A model generated the notes under the pieces. That model was not told the DNA's origin and did no database searches. It saw nothing but the letters and a program-made list of their open reading frames with translations. Source: Crocinitomicaceae bacterium (GTDB lineage Bacteria > Bacteroidota > Bacteroidia > Flavobacteriales_D > Crocinitomicaceae). Taken from it: a stretch of DNA of 64,000 nucleotides. Numbering within the stretch: the stretch's first letter is position 1; each line of letters begins with the position of its first letter. Location: positions 806,001-870,000 of the forward strand of contig JAJTCM010000001.1 of NCBI GenBank assembly GCA_021325675.1. The letters are read 5' to 3'. Below are positions 1-8,470 of the stretch, in pieces. A program made the translations under genes and the position numbers.

Positions 1-6
1 CTCATT

Positions 7-1320
7 TTAGATCACACTCCCATACAAATCATAATGATCTGCAGATTCAATGAGTACGTTCGCAAAATCACCGATTCTCACGTGGTTTGCTTCTGATTTT
101 TTGACGAGGACTTCGTTGTCTACTTCGGGGGAGTCGAATTCACTGCGGCCGATGAAGTAATCGCCTTCGGCGCGATCAAAGAGCACTTTGAAGGTTTTGC
201 CAACTTTTTGCTGGTTGAGCTCATAGCTGATGCTGGCCTGGAGTTCCATGATTTTATCGGCGCGCTCGCGTTTCGTTTTTTCCGGAACGTTGTCTTCCAG
301 TGAGTAAGCGTGGGTATTTTCTTCGTGGGAATAGGTAAAGATTCCGAGACGCTCAAAGCGCATGCGTTCCACGAAATCATACATTTCCTGGTAGTCTTCC
401 TCGGTTTCGCCCGGGTAGCCGGCAATTAATGTGGTTCGGATTGCAATACCGGGAGCCTGTGCACGGATCACGTTTACCAGCTCTTCTGTTTTTTCACGGG
501 TAATCCCGCGGCGCATGGATTTCAGTATTTTAGTTGAGCCATGCTGCAAAGGCATGTCGAGGTACAGGCAAACTTTCGGGTTGTCGCGGATCTCATCGAT
601 CACGTCCATTGGGAAACCGGCCGGGAAAGCATAATGCAGGCGGATCCATTCAATTCCTTCCACTTCGGAAAGTTGTTGGATCAGCTCGGCAAGGTTGCGT
701 TTTTTATAGATATCCAATCCGTAATACGTCAGGTCCTGGGCGATGAGCATGAGCTCCTTCACGCCTTGTGCTGCCAGGCTTTTAGCGGATGTTACCAAAT
801 CTTCAATCGGTGTGGAAAGGTGCTTGCCGCGCATCAGCGGAATGGCACAGAATGAACACGGACGGTCACAGCCTTCGGCAATTTTAAAATAAGCGAAATG
901 GGAAGGCGTTGTTAGCAGGCGCTCACCGATCAATTCTTTTTTGTAATCGGCTTTGAGGGTTTTGAGCAAGCGCGGCAAATCACGGGTACCGAAAAAAGCG
1001 TCCACTTCCGGGATTTCCTTCTCCAGGTCGTCCTTGTAGCGCTCGGAAAGGCAGCCTGTTACGTAGAGCTTGTCTACCTGTCCGTCGTTTTTAGCATCCA
1101 CGTAACGCAGGATTGTATCAATAGATTCCTGTTTGGCGTTGTCGATAAAACCGCAGGTATTGATGATCACGATTTCCGCGTCATCATCCAGGGATTCGTG
1201 CTCCACTTCAAATTTATTAGCCTTCAGCTGGGCCATCATGACTTCGGAGTCAAATAAATTTTTAGAGCAGCCTAAAGTGACTACATTGACCTTATTCTTC
1301 CTGAGCGTCTTTGTTTTCAT
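7..1320 (-). CDS. rimO: Ribosomal protein S12 methylthiotransferase RimO
   Basis: Radical-SAM methylthiotransferase predicted to add a methylthio group to the conserved aspartate of ribosomal protein S12. The 437-residue protein has the full family layout. An N-terminal domain carries three cluster cysteines (C18 in LGCSKNLFDSE, C56 in NTCGF, C90 in TGC). The radical-SAM motif CxxxCxxC is at C151/C155/C158 (GCDRPCSFC), and a TRAM-type domain fills roughly residues 375-437. The LGCSKN and AEGCDRPCSFCAIP signatures favour RimO over the tRNA enzyme MiaB. The ATG at 1320 is supported by a TAATTTTG promoter element that ends only 4 nt upstream, so the mRNA is probably leaderless. It stands alone; the next gene is divergent. 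Confidence 0.95.
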   Translation of the reverse strand: MKTKTLRKNKVNVVTLGCSKNLFDSEVMMAQLKANKFEVEHESLDDDAEIVIINTCGFIDNAKQESIDTILRYVDAKNDGQVDKLYVTGCLSERYKDDLEKEIPEVDAFFGTRDLPRLLKTLKADYKKELIGERLLTTPSHFAYFKIAEGCDRPCSFCAIPLMRGKHLSTPIEDLVTSAKSLAAQGVKELMLIAQDLTYYGLDIYKKRNLAELIQQLSEVEGIEWIRLHYAFPAGFPMDVIDEIRDNPKVCLYLDMPLQHGSTKILKSMRRGITREKTEELVNVIRAQAPGIAIRTTLIAGYPGETEEDYQEMYDFVERMRFERLGIFTYSHEENTHAYSLEDNVPEKTKRERADKIMELQASISYELNQQKVGKTFKVLFDRAEGDYFIGRSEFDSPEVDNEVLVKKSEANHVRIGDFANVLIESADHYDLYGSVI

Positions 1321-1324
1321 GGTG

Positions 1325-1332
1325 CAAAATTA
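1325..1332 (-). promoter_or_regulatory. TAATTTTG -7 element of rimO
   Basis: On the minus strand TAATTTTG matches the Bacteroidota TAnnTTTG element. Four bases (CACC) separate it from the rimO ATG, so transcription would start at or next to the A of ATG. I see no convincing -33 TTTG at usual spacing. Confidence 0.6.
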
Positions 1333-1608
1333 GGGAAAAGAAAGCAATCTTCTTACAAAAACACTGGATTTTAAGGCTTTTTAGCAGAATTATACACTAA
1401 AATGCTAACTATTTTTAACCGCACAGGCACATAGTTTATTTTAAAAGACACTTTGTTTTTTAATCGCTCACAGTAGTTTTTTTACGGGCAATTCTTTCAT
1501 ATTGCACATTACACCTAATTTTTCATCCAGGTTATCCTATTTGGTTATGTGGTTTCACAAAGTTCATAAGTTTAACAATTTTTCGGAAGAATTATTCATT
1601 TAAAATCT

Positions 1609-1616
1609 TACCTTTG
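1609..1616 (+). promoter_or_regulatory. TACCTTTG -7 element before the lipoprotein gene
   Basis: TACCTTTG matches TAnnTTTG and ends 8 nt before the ATG at 1625 (or 14 nt before the in-frame ATG at 1631), giving at most a very short leader. Confidence 0.5.
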
Positions 1617-1624
1617 GTAAAATT

Positions 1625-2179
1625 ATGGTTATGAAATTACTCAGCCCGATTTTCCTGCTCGTACTTTTATCCTCGGCTTTTTCTTGTTCGAACGGCGCTG
1701 AGCATAAGGTAATTAAATCCGAAAAAAAGAAAACCCATATCGTAATCCAGACCGATGAGGTGAAGGCTGACAAGATGCTTTCCGCCAAAATTGAGGGCAT
1801 GATGTGCGAAAAAGGCTGTGGAAGCAGTATCCGGAAAGAACTGATGAATACCCATGCCGTTCAGTCCTGTGAATTTGATTTCGACAGCGACCGCAAGGAA
1901 AATACAGTCAAAATTGCCTTTGATAAAAGCAAAATCAGTGTTGACCAGCTTATCACGATCCTGAACAAGATCAACGACAAGCAATTTAAAGTAAAAGAAA
2001 CGAACACCTCAAACATTGAATCCAGTTCCAATAAGGAAGAAAAAGCAGGCGAAGAAACCATAAGCACTGAAGAAACATCTTCTATTGAAAAAGAAGAAGA
2101 GGCCCACGTCGTTGCAGCTGATACAACATTCGAGACACCTAATTTGCTGCAGATTTTTTCCAGGATTATTACAGGGTAA
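1625..2179 (+). CDS. HMA-like (heavy-metal-associated) lipoprotein
   Basis: 184-residue protein with a lipoprotein signal peptide: hydrophobic residues 5-19, then AFSC as a plausible lipobox, so it is probably anchored facing the periplasm. Residues about 50-115 resemble a heavy-metal-associated fold, with AKIEGMMCEKGCGSSIRKEL at the metal-loop position followed by a VxxxxFDFDS strand and a second helix. The two cysteines are spaced CxxxC, not the usual CxxC of copper chaperones. Residues about 120-170 are low-complexity Ser/Glu/Thr, probably disordered. An in-frame ATG at 1631 (MKLLSP) is an equally good start. A role in metal binding is inferred only from the fold; no transporter or regulator is adjacent. 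Confidence 0.7.
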   Translation: MVMKLLSPIFLLVLLSSAFSCSNGAEHKVIKSEKKKTHIVIQTDEVKADKMLSAKIEGMMCEKGCGSSIRKELMNTHAVQSCEFDFDSDRKENTVKIAFDKSKISVDQLITILNKINDKQFKVKETNTSNIESSSNKEEKAGEETISTEETSSIEKEEEAHVVAADTTFETPNLLQIFSRIITG

Positions 2180-2192
2180 TTTTCAACTCATT

Positions 2193-2429
2193 ATGGCTTT
2201 TACTTTTCACATACATGATACTTCAAACCCAAAAGCGAAAGCTTTCCTGGAGTACATAAAAACATTGGATTTTATCAGCGTTGAGCCAAATGAAACTGAA
2301 GAATTCAAACTAAGTTCCGAACACCTCAAAATCCTGAATCAAAGGCGTGAAAACAGGCTTTCAGGCAAGTCACAGACCTTTTCATGGGAAGATGTTCAAA
2401 AAACGGTGAGAAGCAAACGAAAATCCTGA
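2193..2429 (+). CDS. Putative antitoxin of a type II toxin-antitoxin pair
   Basis: 78-residue protein directly before a RelE/ParE-like toxin gene (3 nt gap). The C-terminal half (LSSEHLKILNQRRENRLSG, then SWEDVQKTVRSKRKS) has the look of antitoxins paired with ParE/RelE toxins in Bacteroidota: a short amphipathic helix, a W-E-x-V motif and a basic tail. The N-terminus may resemble DUF2683, but this is only a recollection. The frame is open upstream to 2085, but that stretch overlaps the lipoprotein gene and is unlike this family, so the ATG at 2193 is chosen. It is expected to neutralise the toxin and to repress the pair. Confidence 0.65.
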   Translation: MAFTFHIHDTSNPKAKAFLEYIKTLDFISVEPNETEEFKLSSEHLKILNQRRENRLSGKSQTFSWEDVQKTVRSKRKS

Positions 2430-2432
2430 TCT

Positions 2433-2726
2433 TTGATTAAGTTCAATCTTAAATTCGGAGCGGAAGCTTCAGCAGAAATCGAAGAATCTTATATTTGGTA
2501 TGAAGAACAAAAAGATGGTTTGGGAGAGCTATTTCTACAGCATCTGGATTATGCATTAAAAAATATTCAAAAAAATCCGGACGCATTTTTAAGGATCGCA
2601 AACCACAGGCAATATCACATGGATAATTTTCCTTTTGTTATTCTGTATGAAAAAATAGGCCGCACAATTTATATAGACGCTGTTTTTCATACAAGCAGAA
2701 ACCCTGATAAGAAAAAAGACAGGTAG
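2433..2726 (+). CDS. RelE/ParE-family toxin
   Basis: 97-residue protein of the usual size for the RelE/ParE superfamily. Family features are the N-terminal strand (FNLKFGAEASAEIEESYIWY), the helix E-x-x-G-L-G-E-L-F-L, the central R-x-A-N-H-R-Q-Y-H-M-D-N-F-P-F strand, and the C-terminal IDAVFHTSRNP, where the conserved HxxRxP motif sits. Members inhibit either translation (RelE) or DNA gyrase (ParE); the motif set looks closer to ParE. The likely start is TTG at 2433, 3 nt after the antitoxin stop, so the two are probably translated together. Its 3' end faces gap. Confidence 0.8.
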   Translation: MIKFNLKFGAEASAEIEESYIWYEEQKDGLGELFLQHLDYALKNIQKNPDAFLRIANHRQYHMDNFPFVILYEKIGRTIYIDAVFHTSRNPDKKKDR

Positions 2727-2783
2727 AGCTCACATTCGTTCCAATTCTCTATTCTCAAACTTCGTAGCTTTCAAGCGAAGAAG

Positions 2784-3770
2784 TTACATTCTCTTCGCCA
2801 AATCCAGCAACCTTGCAGAATAACCCGCTTCGTTGTCGTACCAGCCAACGATCTTGACCATATTGCCTGTAACTGTCGTTAATTCGCTGTCGAAAATAAC
2901 GCTGTGGCGGTCACCGACGATATCCACTGAAACCAGCGGCTCATCGGTGTAACGGATAATATCTCTGAGCTTGCCTTCGGAAGCTTTTTTGAATGCTTCG
3001 TTGATCTGTTCAACGGTAACTTTGTTTTTGACAACGAGTGTAATTTCGGTGATACTGCCATCAGAAACCGGTACCCGTAAACTGCTTCCTGACATTTTGC
3101 CCTGGAGCTCCGGGAAAATCTGCCACAAAGCTTTAGCTGCGCCGGTTGACGTCGGTATTATCGAAGCAGTCGCCTGGCGGGCGCGGCGCAGGTCTTTGTG
3201 CGGTGCATCATGCAAGCGCTGATCGGAAGTAAAGCTGTGGACCGTTGACACAAAAGCCGATTCAATTTCAGCAATTTCCATGAAAACTTTAAACATGGGT
3301 GCGGCGCAGTTTGTCGTACAGCTTGCGTTGGAGATAATCGTATCTTCCGCTGTGAGGATTTCTTCGTTCACACCGAGCACTACGGTTTTCGTATCGTCTT
3401 TTGGCGGGGCGCTCAGGATGACGTTTTTAGCACCGGCTTTTAAATGGGCGCCGGCCGCTTCCTTGGTCAGGAAAATTCCCGCACATTCAACCACTGTTTC
3501 TACGCCGTATTTTGCCCAGGGAATATTCGCCGGGTCTTTTTCTGAAACAAATTCTATTTTTTTGCCGTTTTCGAATACCAGGCTGTTTCCTGAAATTTTG
3601 AAAGCATGGGGATTTACCCTGTGAATGGAATCATATTTGAATAAGTGTGCCAGTGTTTCGATATCAGCCAGGTCATTGACGAGCGCAATTTCAATATCGT
3701 TTTGTTCTAAGCTGAAGCGTGCAAAAGTGCGTCCTATCCGTCCAAAGCCGTTGATTCCGATTTTCTTCAT
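2784..3770 (-). CDS. gap: Type I glyceraldehyde-3-phosphate dehydrogenase
   Basis: Catalyses NAD-dependent oxidation and phosphorylation of glyceraldehyde-3-phosphate in glycolysis, and the reverse reaction in gluconeogenesis. The 328-residue length is normal. The Rossmann motif INGFGRIGR is at residues 5-13. D33 in VNDLAD fits NAD rather than NADP preference. The catalytic cysteine is C151 in SNASCTTNC, and the partner histidine is H178 in STVHSFT. The C-terminal WYDNEAGYS signature is intact. It is transcribed divergently from the transketolase N-terminal gene, which places two carbon-metabolism genes around one control region (3771-3906). Confidence 0.96.
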   Translation of the reverse strand: MKKIGINGFGRIGRTFARFSLEQNDIEIALVNDLADIETLAHLFKYDSIHRVNPHAFKISGNSLVFENGKKIEFVSEKDPANIPWAKYGVETVVECAGIFLTKEAAGAHLKAGAKNVILSAPPKDDTKTVVLGVNEEILTAEDTIISNASCTTNCAAPMFKVFMEIAEIESAFVSTVHSFTSDQRLHDAPHKDLRRARQATASIIPTSTGAAKALWQIFPELQGKMSGSSLRVPVSDGSITEITLVVKNKVTVEQINEAFKKASEGKLRDIIRYTDEPLVSVDIVGDRHSVIFDSELTTVTGNMVKIVGWYDNEAGYSARLLDLAKRM

Positions 3771-3878
3771 GTTTGTGTGATTTTAGTCGTGTTTTGTGTT
3801 TGTTTATGAATATCAAATATAAAAAGATTCTGTGAACAAATGTTCATAAATTGTTTTTAATTTCTTCCATATTATAGC

Positions 3879-3886
3879 TAAATTTG
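3879..3886 (+). promoter_or_regulatory. TAAATTTG -7 element before the transketolase N-terminal gene
   Basis: TAAATTTG fits TAnnTTTG and lies 20 nt before the ATG at 3907, giving a short leader of about 16 nt. The gap/transketolase region shows no other clear signal. Confidence 0.45.
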
Positions 3887-3906
3887 GGCTTTCTTTTTAA
3901 AAATCA

Positions 3907-4749
3907 ATGGAAAATAAGCAATTAGAAGAAATCGCATCTCAGGTAAGAAGAGATATCGTGAGAATGGTAACACAGGTAAATTCCGGTCACCCGGGAGGTT
4001 CACTCGGATGTACGGACTTTTTGACCGTCCTTTACTTTCACCACATGAAACACCAGCCAAAGGATTTTTCCATGGATGGGATCAATGAAGATGTGTTTTA
4101 TTTGTCAAACGGCCACATTTCACCGGTTTGGTACAGTGTTTTGGCGCGTTCAGGCTATTTTCCGGTTGAAGACCTCGGCTCTTTCCGCCGTTTGGGATCC
4201 AAATTGCAGGGCCACCCGAGCACAGACAAAAAACTGCCGGGAATCCGCATGGCTTCCGGGTCTCTGGGACAGGGACTTTCCTGCGCGATCGGTACGGCAC
4301 AGGCCAAAAAGCTAAACAACGATGACAGGATTGTGTATACACTCCACGGCGACGGGGAATTGCAGGAAGGTCAGATCTGGGAAGCAGCAATTTACGCAGC
4401 AGCCAAAAAAGTCGACAACCTGATCGCAACAATTGATTACAACGGGCGCCAGATCGACGGTGACGTGGAAGACGTGATGTCCCTCGGAAACCTGGCACAA
4501 AAATGGATAGCCTTCGGATGGGAAGTCCTCGAAATGGACGGACATAACATTGACGAAATTATAAAAACACTGGATAAAGCGAAATCCATGACGGGCAAGG
4601 GCAAACCGATCGTAATCATCATGAAGACCGAAATGGGCCAGGGTGTTGACTACATGGTTGGCACGCACAAATGGCACGGATCAGCTCCAAACGAGGAACA
4701 GCTCCAGGCGGCTTTGCTTCAACTGACGGAAACGCTGGGAGATTATTAA
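3907..4749 (+). CDS. Transketolase, N-terminal (thiamine diphosphate-binding) subunit
   Basis: 280-residue subunit equivalent to the N-terminal third of full-length transketolase, as in two-gene transketolases of archaea and many bacteria. It carries the ThDP-binding motif (HGDGELQEGQIWEA, GDG at 148-150, followed about 30 residues later by IDYNGRQIDG), the substrate-side histidines NSGHPGGSLG (H28) and LSNGHISP (H70), and SGSLGQGLS. The enzyme moves two-carbon ketol units between sugar phosphates in the non-oxidative pentose phosphate pathway. Its partner subunit is at 6215-7171, but an unrelated gene lies between them, which is unusual. Confidence 0.93.
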   Translation: MENKQLEEIASQVRRDIVRMVTQVNSGHPGGSLGCTDFLTVLYFHHMKHQPKDFSMDGINEDVFYLSNGHISPVWYSVLARSGYFPVEDLGSFRRLGSKLQGHPSTDKKLPGIRMASGSLGQGLSCAIGTAQAKKLNNDDRIVYTLHGDGELQEGQIWEAAIYAAAKKVDNLIATIDYNGRQIDGDVEDVMSLGNLAQKWIAFGWEVLEMDGHNIDEIIKTLDKAKSMTGKGKPIVIIMKTEMGQGVDYMVGTHKWHGSAPNEEQLQAALLQLTETLGDY

Positions 4750-4752
4750 ACT

Positions 4753-4841
4753 AATGTAATAATATGCTAATGTGCTAATAGTTTAACTAATTTCCGATTC
4801 AGCGTTATTAGCACATTAACTAATTAGCATATTATCACATT
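4753..4841. repeat. Long imperfect inverted repeat (CTAAT family)
   Basis: The left arm 4753-4780 and the right arm 4806-4841 are reverse complements apart from an 8-nt insertion in the right arm and one mismatch. The core reads ATAATATGCTAAT followed by GTGCTAATA. Folded, it makes a stem of about 28 bp around a 25-nt loop, filling the gap between the transketolase N-terminal gene and the von Willebrand A gene. A diverged single-armed copy occurs at 52746-52786. Confidence 0.75.
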
Positions 4842-4847
4842 AAAATA

Positions 4848-6209
4848 TTGAACTTGAAGAAATTTTTCTACATATTAATATTCGTTCTTCCGCTCGGCTT
4901 GTTTTCACAGGAAAAACTGACGCGAATCCTGTTTGTGCTCGATGCTTCGAACAGTATGAACGCTGAATGGGGCAACGGGCAAACACGGATCGAAGCAGCC
5001 AAGGAAATCCTGGCGAAACACGTAGACAGCCTGCGCGACGTTCCTAACCTTGAAATTGCTCTGCGGGTTTACGGGCACCAATCCCCGATTACGGCAACTT
5101 ACCAGGATTGTAATGATACGAAACTGGAAGTCCCTTTTGCAAAAGACAATTTCACCCAGGTAAAAAACCGGATCAAATCGATTATGGCGAAGGGAACAAC
5201 GCCGATTGCGCGCTCACTGGAAGCTTCTGCAGGCGATTTCCCGGACATGAACTCACGTAACATCATCATCCTGATCACGGACGGAATTGAAGCCTGCGAC
5301 AACGATCCCTGCGTAATTGCCAAAAAGCTGAAGGACAAAAACATCAATGTTACGCCTTTCGTGATCGGTTTGGGACTGGATTTGAGCTATTTGGAGAAAT
5401 TCAAATGTATCGGAAGCTATGCGGAAGCAGAAACGAAAGACGCATTCAGTAACGTACTCAAAAGCGTTACGAATAAAGTTCTGGTGAACACCACCGCCCA
5501 GATCAACATCAACGACACCAACAAAAACCCAAAGGAAACTGATGTAACGATGTTCCTGTACCAGGCCGGGACAAATAAACTGATCTATACCTTTACACAC
5601 ACGATCAACCGTTACGGCAACCCGGATACGCTGGTGATCGACCCGGGAATGAAATACGACCTCGTGGTAAACACCATCCCGGTGATTGAAAAGAAAAACA
5701 TCGAGCTGAAGCGGAATACGCACAATGTCATTGAAATTGACGGCCCGCAGGGTTTTATCAAATTCCGCCTGCAAAATTCCGTGCGTGACTACCCGATTGA
5801 GGTGCGGATCATGCAAAACGGAAAAACGCAGACACTCAATGTGCAGCAGATCAATACAACAGACAAATACATTACAGGTAAATACGATGTCGAAGTTCTG
5901 ACCCTGCCGCGGATTTACAAAACCATTGAAGTGAGCCAGAGTACGGTTTTCAACCTGGAAGTGCCTGCGCCAGGAACCTTCAATTACCGCTGCAGCAATG
6001 CAATTGTGGCACAAATATTTATCCAAAACGAAGCCGGAAAATGGGATTGGGTCTACAACCTGAACCAAATGACCTTAAACGGTTACCTCGACCTGCAGCC
6101 CGGAAATTACCGGATGGTTTACCGTCAGAAAAACCTGAGCTCCACTTCCTACACCTTTACGAAAGACTTCCGTATAATGTCGAATAAAACAACAACTATA
6201 AATTTATAA
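4848..6209 (+). CDS. Secreted von Willebrand factor A domain protein
   Basis: 453-residue protein with a signal peptide ([18 protein letters not shown]) followed directly by a VWA domain, residues about 24-205. The metal-ion-dependent adhesion site is complete: DxSxS at D32/S34/S36 (LDASNSM), a threonine in [10 protein letters not shown] and an aspartate in [14 protein letters not shown]. The rest is beta-rich and unassigned, perhaps repeated Ig-like or carboxypeptidase-regulatory-like segments. Start codons are TTG at 4848 or 4854; the second gives the classic MKKFF start. It lies between the two transketolase genes and ends 5 nt before the second, so it must be co-transcribed with it. Its ligand is unknown. 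Confidence 0.8.
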   Translation: MNLKKFFYILIFVLPLGLFSQEKLTRILFVLDASNSMNAEWGNGQTRIEAAKEILAKHVDSLRDVPNLEIALRVYGHQSPITATYQDCNDTKLEVPFAKDNFTQVKNRIKSIMAKGTTPIARSLEASAGDFPDMNSRNIIILITDGIEACDNDPCVIAKKLKDKNINVTPFVIGLGLDLSYLEKFKCIGSYAEAETKDAFSNVLKSVTNKVLVNTTAQININDTNKNPKETDVTMFLYQAGTNKLIYTFTHTINRYGNPDTLVIDPGMKYDLVVNTIPVIEKKNIELKRNTHNVIEIDGPQGFIKFRLQNSVRDYPIEVRIMQNGKTQTLNVQQINTTDKYITGKYDVEVLTLPRIYKTIEVSQSTVFNLEVPAPGTFNYRCSNAIVAQIFIQNEAGKWDWVYNLNQMTLNGYLDLQPGNYRMVYRQKNLSSTSYTFTKDFRIMSNKTTTINL

Positions 6210-6214
6210 GCGAA

Positions 6215-7171
6215 ATGATTGAATTTGAAATTTTTGGTAACAAAGATACCCGCTCCGGTTTCGGGGAAGGATTGCACGAACTGGGAAAAACAAACCCGAA
6301 TGTAGTTGCCCTTTGCGCCGATCTGATCGGTTCCCTGAAAATGGATGCCTTCAAAAATGATTTCCCGGAACGTTTTTTCCAGGTAGGTATTGCTGAAGCA
6401 AACATGATGGGAATGGCGGCAGGCTTGACTGTGGGCGGAAAGATACCGTTCACCGGTACTTTTGCCAACTTCTCAACGGGACGTGTGTACGACCAGATCC
6501 GTCAATCAATCGCCTATTCACATAAGAATGTAAAAATCTGTGCTTCCCACGCCGGTTTGACTTTGGGTGAAGACGGTGCAACACACCAGATCCTGGAAGA
6601 CATCGGGATGATGAAAATGCTGCCGAATATGACAGTTGTCGTTCCTGCAGATTTCAATCAAACGAAACAGGCCACTATCGCCATTGCTGACCACGAAGGT
6701 CCGGTTTACCTGCGCTTTGGCCGCCCGGTGATGCCTATTTTCATCAAGCCTGATGCGAAATTCGTAATTGGTAAAGCCGATGTGCTCGTGGAAGGTTCCG
6801 ACGTAACAATCGTTGCCTGCGGACATCTCGTTTGGAAAGCGATCGAAGCTGCGAAAGTCCTCGAAGAAAAAGGCATCAAAGCGGAAATTATCAACATGCA
6901 CACCATCAAGCCGCTGGACGTTGATACTTTACTGAAATCGATCTCCAAAACCAAATGCGTTGTTACAGCGGAAGAACACATGATCAACGGCGGTTTGGGT
7001 GATTCTGTTGCCCAGGTTCTGATCCAAAAAATGCTCGTTCCACAGGAATACGTGGGCGTTAACGACAGCTTCGGCGAGTCAGGCACACCGATGGAACTGA
7101 TGACCAAATATGGCATTGATTCTGCGAATATCGTGGAGACGGCGCAAAAGGCAATTGCACGTAAACAATAA
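6215..7171 (+). CDS. Transketolase, C-terminal subunit
   Basis: 318-residue subunit corresponding to the pyrimidine-binding and C-terminal domains of transketolase. The catalytic glutamate that activates thiamine diphosphate is E61 in [15 protein letters not shown]. Other family blocks are [23 protein letters not shown] and [17 protein letters not shown]. It works with the 3907-4749 subunit. It follows the VWA gene by 5 nt and ends before a strong hairpin terminator. It could also be confused with the deoxyxylulose-phosphate synthase C-terminus, but the separate N-terminal subunit upstream argues for transketolase. Confidence 0.93.
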   Translation: MIEFEIFGNKDTRSGFGEGLHELGKTNPNVVALCADLIGSLKMDAFKNDFPERFFQVGIAEANMMGMAAGLTVGGKIPFTGTFANFSTGRVYDQIRQSIAYSHKNVKICASHAGLTLGEDGATHQILEDIGMMKMLPNMTVVVPADFNQTKQATIAIADHEGPVYLRFGRPVMPIFIKPDAKFVIGKADVLVEGSDVTIVACGHLVWKAIEAAKVLEEKGIKAEIINMHTIKPLDVDTLLKSISKTKCVVTAEEHMINGGLGDSVAQVLIQKMLVPQEYVGVNDSFGESGTPMELMTKYGIDSANIVETAQKAIARKQ

Positions 7172-7190
7172 TTAAAATATAAAAACAAAC

Positions 7191-7220
7191 AAAGAGCCGT
7201 AGATCTTACGGCTCTTTTTG
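7191..7220 (+). terminator. Rho-independent terminator after the transketolase C-terminal gene
   Basis: Perfect 9-bp stem AGAGCCGTA (7193-7201) with TACGGCTCT (7207-7215), a 5-nt loop, then a T tract. It sits 20 nt after the stop codon. The hairpin at 59047-59066 uses a similar AGCCGTA stem. Confidence 0.9.
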
Positions 7221-7228
7221 TTTTGTTT

Positions 7229-7236
7229 TATTTTTG
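7229..7236 (+). promoter_or_regulatory. TATTTTTG -7 element of the class III aminotransferase gene
   Basis: TATTTTTG matches TAnnTTTG and ends 5 nt before the ATG at 7242, predicting a leaderless or nearly leaderless mRNA. It follows directly on the terminator hairpin. Confidence 0.55.
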
Positions 7237-7241
7237 TAACC

Positions 7242-8444
7242 ATGAATAACATAAACGATTTTCTCACATTCCAGGGACAAACTAATCCGTTCCCATACCT
7301 GATCGAGGTGGAGCGCGCTTCCGGGGTTTACATTTACGATAAATCCGGGAAAGCGTACATGGATATGATTGCAGGCGTGGCCGTAAACAATATCGGACAC
7401 CGTCATCCGCGGGTGATTGAAGCGATCAGGGAGCAAGTCGACAAGTATTTACATGTAATGGTCTACGGTGAATTCATCCAGGATGCGCAGGTCGGTTTTG
7501 CTAAAAAACTGGCTTCCCTCCTGCCCGGTTCTTTAAATTGCGTTTATACAGTAAACTCCGGTACGGAAGCCAACGAAGCCGCCCTCAAATTAGCCAAACG
7601 CGTGACCGGGAGAACAGAGCTCATCAGTTTCCGGGGATCTTATCACGGCAGTACGCACGGCTCAATGAGTGTATCCGGAAATGAAGTAAAAAAGCAAGCG
7701 TTTCGCCCTTTGCTGCCTGATGTAAAATTTTTGCAATTCAACAATATCCCGGATTTAGAGAAAATCACAAGCAAAACGGCTGGGGTTATTATGGAGACTG
7801 TTCAGGGTGATGCCGGCGTACGTGTTCCAAACCCTGAATTCCTGGCGGCATTGAGAAAACGCTGTTCTGAAGTTGGGGCGCAGCTGATCTTTGATGAAAT
7901 CCAATGCGGGATAGGCCGTACGGGGAAATTGTTCGCTTTTGAGCACTTCAATATCGTTCCCGACATCCTCACTTTAGGAAAAGGGCTCGGCGGCGGCTTA
8001 TCCATTGGGGCGCTGGTTTCTTCCCGCGAAAAAATGAATGAATTTACCTACAACCCGATGCTGGGCCATATCACGACTTTCGGCGGCCACCCGGTGAATT
8101 GCGCAGCAGCCCTCGCCTGCCTGGAAGTGATGGAAACGGAGATCAATTATTCCGAAGTGGAACGTCTCGGAAAACTCCTGGTGGAAATCGTCGGGAAAAG
8201 CCCTGAGATCAAAGCAATCCGCCGGATCGGGATGATGTTTGCCTTTGACATGGAAAGTTTTGAGCGCGTGGAAAAAGTCGTGAAACGCTGTCTCGAAAAA
8301 GGCCTGATCAGCTTTTGGTTTTTATCGCATCCGTATAGCTTCAGGCTTTCACCGCCGTTGAATATTACGGAAGAAGAGATCAGGAAAGCGGGGGAGATTA
8401 TTCTCCATTCAATTCAGGAAACGGCTGATGGAATGAAGAACTGA
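7242..8444 (+). CDS. Class III pyridoxal-phosphate aminotransferase
   Basis: 400-residue fold-type I enzyme of the ornithine/acetylornithine aminotransferase group. Cofactor features are NSGTEANEAA (106-115) for phosphate binding, D218 in IFDEIQCG, and the Schiff-base lysine K247 in LTLGKGLGGG. The frame is open upstream to 7218, but that stretch covers the promoter, so the ATG at 7242 is used. The substrate is not clear: no arginine or ornithine genes are nearby, and the protein resembles the broad aspartate aminotransferase family protein group common in Bacteroidota. It converges on bshA. Confidence 0.85.
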   Translation: MNNINDFLTFQGQTNPFPYLIEVERASGVYIYDKSGKAYMDMIAGVAVNNIGHRHPRVIEAIREQVDKYLHVMVYGEFIQDAQVGFAKKLASLLPGSLNCVYTVNSGTEANEAALKLAKRVTGRTELISFRGSYHGSTHGSMSVSGNEVKKQAFRPLLPDVKFLQFNNIPDLEKITSKTAGVIMETVQGDAGVRVPNPEFLAALRKRCSEVGAQLIFDEIQCGIGRTGKLFAFEHFNIVPDILTLGKGLGGGLSIGALVSSREKMNEFTYNPMLGHITTFGGHPVNCAAALACLEVMETEINYSEVERLGKLLVEIVGKSPEIKAIRRIGMMFAFDMESFERVEKVVKRCLEKGLISFWFLSHPYSFRLSPPLNITEEEIRKAGEIILHSIQETADGMKN

Positions 8445-8470
8445 GAAAAGAATTGAAAAATATTTTCCAG

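Larger units (their letters stand above)
1321..1624. other. AT-rich divergent intergenic region
   Basis: 304 bases between divergent rimO and the lipoprotein gene. It is AT-rich, with runs of T and A. It holds the rimO promoter element at one end and a TACCTTTG element (1609-1616) at the other. I see no coding potential, no tRNA and no strong hairpin. Confidence 0.5.

Noticed and set aside
2085-2192. Upstream extension of the antitoxin
   Set aside because: It overlaps the lipoprotein gene and gives a Lys/Leu/Cys-rich run unlike the family.
2740-2780. Possible terminator between the toxin gene and gap
   Set aside because: Only a 5-6 bp stem (AACTTC/GAAGTT) with a long loop and no T run.
4753-4841. 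Possible CRISPR-like array
   Set aside because: The repeats are inverted, not directly repeated with spacers, and no cas genes are present.
5253-6068. 271-codon minus-strand frame opposite the VWA gene
   Set aside because: Shadow of a coding region, rich in Phe, His, Val and Arg. The sense frame has a clear signal peptide and a complete MIDAS motif.
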